A stretch of DNA of 15,263 nt from an uncultured Pseudomonadota bacterium. Lineage in GTDB: Bacteria > Pseudomonadota > Gammaproteobacteria > Burkholderiales > Burkholderiaceae. The translations under genes and the position numbers were made by a program. Every line of letters begins with the position of its first letter. The first letter of the stretch is position 1. Below, piece by piece: positions 1 through 6,474 of the stretch. The stretch lies in contig CAMLIZ010000112.1 in the NCBI GenBank assembly GCA_946480245.1, forward strand, positions 1 through 15,263. Direction: 5' to 3'. Under the pieces are notes generated by a model. That model saw only the letters and a program-made list of their open reading frames with translations, had not been told where the DNA came from and searched no databases.

Positions 1-453
<453 letters not shown>

Positions 454-1563
454 TCACCAGTTGGTGATCTGCGGATGCTTGAACTCGTAGTGGTTCGGCA
501 CCGCGAGGTTCGAATACGAGAAGGACAGGCTCACGTCCAGCGAGGACACCTGGTGCCACCAGGCCAGCGGCAGGAACATCGTTTCGCCGGGCTCCACCAC
601 CACGTCGAGGACATTCACCTCGGCAAAGTCGGGATGGCGCGCGAGATCCACCGCGTCAAGGTTCACGTCGCTGTACATCTCGAAGTGGTTGTACAGCCGC
701 GGTGTCTCCAGCGGCGACACGAAGCGCCAGCGCTTGCGCCCGACCACCTGCGTGTGGAACAGCATGATCGTGTCGTGGTGCAGCGGCGTCACCGTGCCGG
801 CCGGGCCGAACCAGAACGACGCGCGCTCGGCCAGCTGCGGGCGGTCGCAGATCTCGGGCAGCGAGCCGATGTCGGCCAGCAGCGGCGCGAACTCCGGCCG
901 GCGCAACAGCTCGTTGTTGGCGGTCAGGTATTCGTCGTTCGACACGCCGGCGGCCAGCACGCAGTCCACGAAATCGGCCAGCCGCACGGCGCGCCGGTGC
1001 GCCATTTTGTTGACCTCGTAGCGCGCATCGGCGGTGCGCTCGGCCTGGATCTCCACCTCCAGGTGGCCGAAGCGCTGCTTCAGGTCGGCCGGGCTCCAGC
1101 GCTGCATCGCGGGCCAGTCGTGCGCCACGTCGGTCAGCACCACCGGACGGTTGCCGATCACGTAGCGGTGCAGGAACTCGTCGCGCGACACGCGGCTGCG
1201 CTTTTCCACGTGCCCGTACAGCGGGTCGAGCTGGCGCAGCTTCTGCAGGTTCAGCATCACCGAGCCGAGCTTGTCGCGCAGCTGGCGCATCTTCAGCGCG
1301 GCCTGGTAGGCCGGATCGGACTCAATGGTGGCGATGGCCTGTGCGGCTTGCGCGGCATCCACGCCGGCGGCCGTCATCGTGGCGGCCATCGACGCCGGCG
1401 AGCAGTGGCGCAGCCGGTTCTCCGCCACCCATTGGCGCCAGCCGGCGTCCACCGGCCTGGCCGGCGGCGGCGCGGCGCCCTCGCGCGGCCGCGGGCAAGG
1501 CGAGAGCACGCCGGGCTGGGGCGCGGCGGAGGGCAGCGTGGGCTCGGAAGCAGGTTGCGTCAC
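454..1563 (-). CDS. JmjC/cupin_8 (FIH-like) putative 2-oxoglutarate/Fe(II) hydroxylase, copy 1
   Basis: 369 aa, cytoplasmic (no signal). Residues 1-40 are a Pro/Ala-rich variable tail; 41-120 a helical region of unknown role; 130-365 the cupin-like JmjC domain. The iron-binding triad H262-x-D264 (TPLHHD) and H337 (AWWH) is intact, and K277 lies 13 residues after the Asp, the spacing of the 2-oxoglutarate-binding Lys of human FIH. These residues predict Fe(II)/2-oxoglutarate-dependent hydroxylation, perhaps of a protein; the substrate is unknown. Start is GTG (complement of 1561-1563), chosen because an in-frame TAA lies 13 codons upstream with no ATG between; no good ribosome site is visible. 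It follows a same-length paralog by 81 bases, likely co-transcribed. Residues 48-176 are identical to that paralog at DNA level. Confidence 0.85.
   Translation of the reverse strand: MTQPASEPTLPSAAPQPGVLSPCPRPREGAAPPPARPVDAGWRQWVAENRLRHCSPASMAATMTAAGVDAAQAAQAIATIESDPAYQAALKMRQLRDKLGSVMLNLQKLRQLDPLYGHVEKRSRVSRDEFLHRYVIGNRPVVLTDVAHDWPAMQRWSPADLKQRFGHLEVEIQAERTADARYEVNKMAHRRAVRLADFVDCVLAAGVSNDEYLTANNELLRRPEFAPLLADIGSLPEICDRPQLAERASFWFGPAGTVTPLHHDTIMLFHTQVVGRKRWRFVSPLETPRLYNHFEMYSDVNLDAVDLARHPDFAEVNVLDVVVEPGETMFLPLAWWHQVSSLDVSLSFSYSNLAVPNHYEFKHPQITNW
1036..1422 (-). repeat. 387-bp tract identical to 2227-2613
   Basis: Compared by eye base by base, this tract has no difference from 2227-2613. It is flanked by mismatches at 1035/2226 and 1423/2614, then by clearly diverged sequence on the 3' side of the gene. 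It covers codons 48-176 of both hydroxylases, including every synonymous position. Confidence 0.85.
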
Positions 1564-1590
1564 GGCAAGGGCGGCAAGGGCGGCAAGGGC
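1564..1590. repeat. Three perfect 9-bp tandem repeats abutting the hydroxylase copy 1 start
   Basis: GGCAAGGGC occurs three times in a row immediately before the GTG start (minus-strand reading GCCCTTGCC). The equivalent place before copy 2 (2755-2772) has only two degenerate units, GGCAATGGC and GGCAAAGGC, which accounts for the 9-base shift in the alignment of the two upstream regions. The repeats occupy the position where a ribosome-binding site would be expected. Confidence 0.8.
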
Positions 1591-1602
1591 GACAGACGCC
1601 TC

Positions 1603-1608
1603 AGGTTA
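1603..1608 (-). promoter_or_regulatory. Possible -10 element shared by both hydroxylase copies (copy 1)
   Basis: Minus-strand TAACCT, about 40 bases before the GTG start. The same hexamer is kept at 2785-2790 ahead of copy 2, while the bases around it vary. This could give each copy its own promoter, but no -35 is visible and conservation may simply reflect the duplication. Confidence 0.25.
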
Positions 1609-1644
1609 CCGCGCCTGGCCGCCCGGCACGACAGGCCGCATGAC

Positions 1645-2754
1645 TCACCAGTCGGTGATCTGCGGGCTCCGGAACTCGAACTGGTTCGGCACCGCGAGGT
1701 TCGCGTACGAGAAGGACAGGCTTACGTCCAGCGAGGACACCTGGTGCCACCATGCAAGCGGCAGGAACATCGTTTCGCCGGGCTCCACCACCACGTCGAG
1801 CACGGTCACCTCGGCAAAGTCGGGATGGCGCGCGAGATCCACGGTGTCGAGGTTCACGTCGCTGAACACGGCGAAGTGGTTGTACAGCCGCGGTGTCTCC
1901 AGCGGCGACACCAAGCGCCAGCGCTTGCGCCCCACCACCTGCGTGTGGAACAGCATCCTCGCGTCGTGGTGCAGCGGCGTCACCGTGCCGGCCGGACCGA
2001 ACCAGAACGACGCGCGCCCCGGCTGGGGCGGGCCGTCGCAGATCTCGGGCAGCGAGCCGATGTCGTCCAGCAGCGGCGCGAACTCCGGCCGGCGCAGCAA
2101 CCCGTTGTTGGCGGTCATGTACTCGTCGTTCGACACGCCGGCGGCCAACACGTGGTCCACGAAATCGGCCAGTCGCACGGTGCGCTTGTGCGCCATCTTG
2201 TTCATCTCGTAGCGCGGGTCCGCCGCGCGCTCGGCCTGGATCTCCACCTCCAGGTGGCCGAAGCGCTGCTTCAGGTCGGCCGGGCTCCAGCGCTGCATCG
2301 CGGGCCAGTCGTGCGCCACGTCGGTCAGCACCACCGGACGGTTGCCGATCACGTAGCGGTGCAGGAACTCGTCGCGCGACACGCGGCTGCGCTTTTCCAC
2401 GTGCCCGTACAGCGGGTCGAGCTGGCGCAGCTTCTGCAGGTTCAGCATCACCGAGCCGAGCTTGTCGCGCAGCTGGCGCATCTTCAGCGCGGCCTGGTAG
2501 GCCGGATCGGACTCAATGGTGGCGATGGCCTGTGCGGCTTGCGCGGCATCCACGCCGGCGGCCGTCATCGTGGCGGCCATCGACGCCGGCGAGCAGTGGC
2601 GCAGCCGGTTCTCGGCCACCCATTGGCGCCAGCCGGCGTCCACCGGGCCGGCCGGCGACGCCAGGGCGCCCTCGCGCGGGGGCGGGCAAGGGGTGAGCAC
2701 GGCAGGCTGGGGCGCGGCGGAGGGCAGCGTGGGCTCGAAGGCGGGTTGCGTCAC
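1645..2754 (-). CDS. JmjC/cupin_8 (FIH-like) putative 2-oxoglutarate/Fe(II) hydroxylase, copy 2
   Basis: 369 aa paralog of the gene 81 bases downstream, with the same layout and the same predicted metal and cosubstrate residues (H262, D264, H337, K277). Predicted to be a functional Fe(II)/2-oxoglutarate oxygenase; substrate unknown. Relative to copy 1 it differs at scattered sites in residues 1-40 and from 177 onward, notably 241-246 (GPPQPG against RPQLAE), 265-266 directly after the HxD motif (AR against TI) and 295-297 (AVF against EMY), while 48-176 are identical. GTG start (complement of 2752-2754), with an in-frame TAA 12 codons upstream and no ATG between. It follows the glutathione S-transferase gene by 76 bases in the same direction, so all three could share a transcript. 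Confidence 0.85.
   Translation of the reverse strand: MTQPAFEPTLPSAAPQPAVLTPCPPPREGALASPAGPVDAGWRQWVAENRLRHCSPASMAATMTAAGVDAAQAAQAIATIESDPAYQAALKMRQLRDKLGSVMLNLQKLRQLDPLYGHVEKRSRVSRDEFLHRYVIGNRPVVLTDVAHDWPAMQRWSPADLKQRFGHLEVEIQAERAADPRYEMNKMAHKRTVRLADFVDHVLAAGVSNDEYMTANNGLLRRPEFAPLLDDIGSLPEICDGPPQPGRASFWFGPAGTVTPLHHDARMLFHTQVVGRKRWRLVSPLETPRLYNHFAVFSDVNLDTVDLARHPDFAEVTVLDVVVEPGETMFLPLAWWHQVSSLDVSLSFSYANLAVPNQFEFRSPQITDW
2227..2613 (-). repeat. 387-bp tract identical to 1036-1422
   Basis: Second member of the identical pair inside the duplicated hydroxylase genes. Beyond the single mismatch at its right edge, about 30 further bases are again identical before the N-terminal coding regions diverge. 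Confidence 0.85.
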
Positions 2755-2784
2755 GGCAATGGCGGCAAAGGCGAGAGACGGCGC

Positions 2785-2790
2785 AGGTTA
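2785..2790 (-). promoter_or_regulatory. Possible -10 element shared by both hydroxylase copies (copy 2)
   Basis: Minus-strand TAACCT, about 31 bases before the GTG start of copy 2 and homologous to 1603-1608. Weak evidence: no recognisable -35. Confidence 0.25.
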
Positions 2791-2830
2791 GCGCGTCTGG
2801 CCGCGCAGCCCGATGCGCCGCAAGGCCGGC

Positions 2831-3451
2831 TCAGCTGAGGGGCAGCATCACCACCCGGCGGTAGGCCGGGCGTGCGGCCAGCGTGTCGAACCAGCGCTGC
2901 AGGTGAGGCAGCGCGGGCCGCTGCACCGGCAGCGCGAACCAGCGCCACACCGGGCAGCCGAGCGCGATGTCGGCCATCGTGAACGCGTGGCCGCCCGCGA
3001 AGGCGTGCGTGGCCAGATGGCGGTCGAGGATGCGCAACTCGGCCAGCGTGTCCTGCCGCGCCTGCTCGATGGCCTGCGCATCGCGCTGCGCCTCGGGCGT
3101 GCGCATGAACGCGCGGAACAGCGGCACCATCGTGGGCCACAGGCTGCTGTTGGCCCAGTCCATCCAGCGCTCGGCGTCGGCGCGTGCACGCGGTGCCTCG
3201 GGCCACAGGCTGCCGGCCGCATGGCGCGCGGCCAGGTAGCGCACGATCGTGTTGGACTCCCACACCACGTAACCGGCGTCGTCGATGGTCGGGACCAGGC
3301 CGTTCGGATTGAGTGCGCGAAAGGCCGGCGTGTCCACCACGCCGAAGTGCCGGCCGGCGTCGATGCGCTCGTAGGCCAGGCCCAGCTCCTCGCAGCACCA
3401 CAGCACCTTCTGCACGTTCACCGAATCGGCATTGCCCCAGATCCGCAGCAT
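2831..3451 (-). CDS. Glutathione S-transferase, GstB-like
   Basis: 206 aa cytosolic enzyme that would conjugate glutathione to electrophiles. The thioredoxin-fold domain (1-78) shows WGNADSVNVQKVLW, with S10/N12 in the usual catalytic place, NPNGLVPTI (51-56) with the cis-proline, and ESNTIVRYLAA (65-75) for the glutathione gamma-glutamyl group. The helical domain carries ERWMDWAN (94-101) and the FTMADIALG capping motif (157-165). Pattern and length resemble E. coli GstB, including the PLS-type C-terminus; substrate is not predictable. Start at 3451 chosen over an upstream ATG at 3502 because GGAGG (complement of 3459-3463) sits 7 bases away and family proteins begin at this methionine. It is divergent from the phospholipase gene and is first of a possible leftward transcript with the two hydroxylases. 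Confidence 0.92.
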   Translation of the reverse strand: MLRIWGNADSVNVQKVLWCCEELGLAYERIDAGRHFGVVDTPAFRALNPNGLVPTIDDAGYVVWESNTIVRYLAARHAAGSLWPEAPRARADAERWMDWANSSLWPTMVPLFRAFMRTPEAQRDAQAIEQARQDTLAELRILDRHLATHAFAGGHAFTMADIALGCPVWRWFALPVQRPALPHLQRWFDTLAARPAYRRVVMLPLS

Positions 3452-3458
3452 CGTGCCG

Positions 3459-3463
3459 CCTCC
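3459..3463 (-). promoter_or_regulatory. Ribosome-binding site deciding the GST start
   Basis: GGAGG on the minus strand, 7 bases from the ATG at 3449-3451. It supports this start against the in-frame ATG 17 codons upstream, which has no such site. Confidence 0.75.
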
Positions 3464-3564
3464 ACGTCGACAGGAAAGCGCAAGTGTCGCCCGGCGTGAC
3501 ATGACATGCGCACGTCATCACCGCTCGCTAGCGTTGCGCGCACACCCCTTCTGGAGGCTTTCTC

Positions 3565-5664
3565 ATGAACCCGATCGACCGCCGCGGGCTGCTCAAGCTG
3601 ATGAGCGCCGGCGCCATGGCCGGTGCGCTGCCCGACAGCATCGCGCGTGCGCTGGCCGTGCCGGCGCAGGTGCGCACCGGCACCATCAAGGACGTGCAGC
3701 ACATCGTGATCCTCACGCAGGAGAACCGCTCGTTCGACCACTACTTCGGCACCTTGCGCGGCGTGCGCGGCTTTGCCGACCCACGCCCGGTGAAGCTGCC
3801 CTCGGGCAAGCCGGTGTGGCACCAGCCGAACGGCGCCGGCGAGCTGCTGCCGTTCCGCCCGCCGGTGGACAACGTGGGCCTCACCTTCCTGCAGGATCCG
3901 CCGCACGGCTGGAACGACACGCATGCAGCATGGAACGGCGGCCGCCACGACCGCTGGGTGCCCAACAAGGGCACGGTGTCGATGACGTACCACACGCGCC
4001 GCGACATCCCCTACCACTTCGCGCTGGCCGAGGCGTTCACGATCTGCGACGCCTACCACTGCTCGCTGATGGGGCCCACCGACCCCAACCGCTACCACCT
4101 GTGGAGCGGCTGGGTGGGCAACGACGGCAGCGGCGGCGGCCCGGTGATCACCAATGCCGAGGCCGGCTACGACTGGCACACCTACCCCGAGCGCCTGCAG
4201 GCCGCCGGCATCTCCTGGCAGGTGTACCAGGACGTGGGCACCGGCCTGGACGCCGCCGGCTCCTGGGGCTGGACCAGCGACCCCTACATCGGCAACTACG
4301 GCGACAACGCGTTGCTGTACTTCCACCAGTACCAGAACGCGCAGCCCGGCAACCCGCTGGCCGACAAGGCCAAGACCGGCACGAACATCAACGCGCGGGC
4401 ACGCGACCCGATGCGCCTGCTCGACCGCTTCCGCGACGACGTGGCCCACGGCCGGCTGCCGCAGGTGAGCTGGATCGTCGCGCCCGAGGCGTTCACCGAG
4501 CATCCCAACTTCCCGGCCGACTACGGCGCCTGGTACGTCTCGCAGTTCATCGACATCCTGGCTGCGCACCCCGAGGTGTTCGGCCGCACGGCGCTGTTCA
4601 TCAACTACGACGAGGAAGGCGGCTTCTTCGACCACATGGTGCCGCCCACGCCGCCGCAGGCGCCCGAGTTCGGCGCCTCCACGGTGGACGTGACGAACGA
4701 GATCTTCCCCGGCGATGCGCAGCATCCCAAGGGCCCCTACGGCCTGGGCATGCGCGTGCCGCTGCTGGTGGTGTCGCCCTGGAGCAAGGGCGGCTGGGTC
4801 AACTCGCAGGTGTTCGACCACACCTCGCTGATCCGCTTCATCGAGGCGCGCTTCGCCGACGAGCGGCCGGGCCTGGTGGAGACCAACATCACGCCGTGGC
4901 GCCGCGCGGTGGTGGGCGACCTCACCTCGGCCTTCGACTTCGCGCGGCCCAACGAGCAGCCGCTGCGCCTGCCGGCCACCAGCGCCTACCTGCCGCCCGA
5001 CCAGGTGCGCCACCCCAACTACCCGCTGGCGGCGCCGGCGCAAGGGCGGTTGCCGGTGCAGGAGCCCGGGGTGCGGCCCGCGCGCGCGCTGCCGTATGTG
5101 CCGCACGCACACGGCCGGTTCGACAGCCGCGGCAGCACCTTCCAGATCGACTTCGGCAACACCGGCGACGCCACCGTCGTGTACCACGTGCGCTCGGCCG
5201 CCGTCGCCCACGCACCGCGCAGCTACACCGTGGAGCCGCGCCGCATGCTGTCGGGCCAGTGGGAACTGGCCTCGCTCGGCCTGGCCGACTACAACCTCGA
5301 AGTGCACGGCCCCAACGGCTTCCTGCGGGCGTTCCGCGGCAGCGTGGCGGGTGCGCGCATCGGCGTGCGGGCGTTCTACGACGAAGGCCGCCATGGCATC
5401 ACGCTGCTGATGAGCAACCAGGGCAACCGCAGCATCAGGCTGCACGCGCTGGACCGCTACAGCGGCCACCGCGGCGAGGACACGCTGCGCGCCGGCGAGA
5501 GCAGCACCATGCGCTGGCACCTGGGGCGCACGCGCGGCTGGTACGACCTGCTGCTCACGGTGGACGGCGACAGCGCCTTCGCCTGCGAACTCGCCGGCCA
5601 CGTGGAGAACGGCGCGCACAGCGTCACCGACCCGGCGATGGGCCGCGTGCGCCTGGAGGACTGA
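3565..5664 (+). CDS. plcN: Phosphocholine-specific phospholipase C, Tat-exported (PlcN-like)
   Basis: 699 aa, the family's usual length. It would hydrolyse phosphatidylcholine-type lipids to diacylglycerol and a phosphorylated head group outside the cytoplasm. The N-terminus has a twin-arginine signal (DRRGLLKL at 5-12, then a hydrophobic stretch). The phosphoesterase domain (about 40-460) contains ENRSFDHYFGTLRGVRGF (53-70), CDAYHCSLMGPTDPNRYHLW (161-180), NYDEEGGFFDH (347-357) and FDHTSLIRFIE (417-427), the metal and active-site motifs of the PLC/AcpA family. Two C-terminal beta domains (about 505-590 and 595-690) match the paired bacterial PLC C-terminal domain. GGAGG at 3553-3557 lies 7 bases before the ATG. 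The PlcN versus PlcH subtype is a judgement from overall similarity; no chaperone gene for a haemolytic type is adjacent. Confidence 0.93.
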   Translation: MNPIDRRGLLKLMSAGAMAGALPDSIARALAVPAQVRTGTIKDVQHIVILTQENRSFDHYFGTLRGVRGFADPRPVKLPSGKPVWHQPNGAGELLPFRPPVDNVGLTFLQDPPHGWNDTHAAWNGGRHDRWVPNKGTVSMTYHTRRDIPYHFALAEAFTICDAYHCSLMGPTDPNRYHLWSGWVGNDGSGGGPVITNAEAGYDWHTYPERLQAAGISWQVYQDVGTGLDAAGSWGWTSDPYIGNYGDNALLYFHQYQNAQPGNPLADKAKTGTNINARARDPMRLLDRFRDDVAHGRLPQVSWIVAPEAFTEHPNFPADYGAWYVSQFIDILAAHPEVFGRTALFINYDEEGGFFDHMVPPTPPQAPEFGASTVDVTNEIFPGDAQHPKGPYGLGMRVPLLVVSPWSKGGWVNSQVFDHTSLIRFIEARFADERPGLVETNITPWRRAVVGDLTSAFDFARPNEQPLRLPATSAYLPPDQVRHPNYPLAAPAQGRLPVQEPGVRPARALPYVPHAHGRFDSRGSTFQIDFGNTGDATVVYHVRSAAVAHAPRSYTVEPRRMLSGQWELASLGLADYNLEVHGPNGFLRAFRGSVAGARIGVRAFYDEGRHGITLLMSNQGNRSIRLHALDRYSGHRGEDTLRAGESSTMRWHLGRTRGWYDLLLTVDGDSAFACELAGHVENGAHSVTDPAMGRVRLED

Positions 5665-5689
5665 AGCCGGCCGCGAGCGCGAATGCGGG

Positions 5690-5695
5690 GACAAT
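5690..5695 (+). promoter_or_regulatory. Candidate -10 element of the ZIP transporter gene
   Basis: GACAAT resembles TATAAT in its last four positions. It lies between the phospholipase stop and the ZIP ATG, putting the transcript start near 5703 with a short leader. Similar short-leader arrangements occur at 10139 and 13638 in this window. No clear -35. Confidence 0.35.
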
Positions 5696-5729
5696 TCGGG
5701 CCGATGACCCCGCCCCGCTTCGCCGCTCG

Positions 5730-6467
5730 ATGACGGCGCTGTACCTCAGCTTCCTCACCTTCGTGTCGACCAGCCTGGGCGGCGCGCTCGCGCTGCGGCT
5801 GCGGCGGCAACTGCACCTGGTGCTGGGCTTCACGGCGGGCGTGCTGCTCGGCGTGGTGGCCTTCGACCTGCTGCCCGAGATCTTCGAGCTGGCCACGCGC
5901 CACGGCAGCAGCGGGCGCGCCGCGATGGTGGCGCTGGTCGTGGGCTTCCTGCTGTTCCACGCGCTCGAGAAGTTCGTGCTGATCCACGGTGGGCACGAGG
6001 CCGAGTACGGGCACCACCACCATCCGCGGCTGGGCCTGCTGTCGGCAGTGGCGCTGGTGGGCCACAGCTTCATGGACGGCGTGGGCATCGGGCTGGGCTT
6101 CCAGGTGTCGCAGGCCACCGGCGTGGCGGTGGCGCTGGCCGTGATCTCGCACGACTTCTGCGACGGCCTGAACACCGTGAGCCTGATGCTGATGCACGGC
6201 AACACGCGCCGGCACTCCGTTGCCATGCTCGCGCTGGACGCGCTGGCGCCGGTGCTGGGCGCGGCCTCCACGTTGGTGTGGCAGCTGCCCCCGTCCGCAT
6301 TGCCGCTGTACCTGGGGGCGTTCGCCGGCTTCCTGCTCTACATCGGCGCGGCCGACATCCTGCCGCATGCGCATTCGCGCGCGGGGCCCGGCCAGGCGCT
6401 GCGCCTGATCGGGCTCACCGCGCTCGGCGCCGCCTTCATCTGGGTGGTGATCGGCGTGGCCGGCTGA
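5730..6467 (+). CDS. ZIP-family divalent metal transporter
   Basis: 245 aa inner-membrane protein with about seven or eight hydrophobic segments. Transmembrane 4 carries HSFMDG (H112, D116) and transmembrane 5 HDFCDG (H141, D145), the metal-site positions of the ZIP family; Asp replaces the more usual Glu in the second motif. A His-rich loop precedes transmembrane 4 (HGGHEAEYGHHHH, 86-98), typical of zinc-binding loops. Likely imports zinc or another divalent cation, though direction and metal are not provable here. Start placed at 5730 because homology-like sequence begins there; there is no Shine-Dalgarno, and the ATG at 5704 is out of frame. It follows the phospholipase by 65 bases and ends 7 bases from the convergent TonB receptor gene. 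Confidence 0.85.
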   Translation: MTALYLSFLTFVSTSLGGALALRLRRQLHLVLGFTAGVLLGVVAFDLLPEIFELATRHGSSGRAAMVALVVGFLLFHALEKFVLIHGGHEAEYGHHHHPRLGLLSAVALVGHSFMDGVGIGLGFQVSQATGVAVALAVISHDFCDGLNTVSLMLMHGNTRRHSVAMLALDALAPVLGAASTLVWQLPPSALPLYLGAFAGFLLYIGAADILPHAHSRAGPGQALRLIGLTALGAAFIWVVIGVAG

Positions 6468-6474
6468 AGCGCGC

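Larger units (their letters stand above)
1642..2805 (-). repeat. Tandem duplication unit, copy 2
   Basis: Partner of the unit at 451-1623, carrying the second hydroxylase gene and its upstream region in the same direction. The right boundary is approximate. Confidence 0.8.

Noticed and set aside
3496..3520. Pho box upstream of the phospholipase gene
   Set aside because: TGACAT-type repeats are present, but their spacing does not match two 7-base PhoB half-sites separated by 4 bases on either strand.
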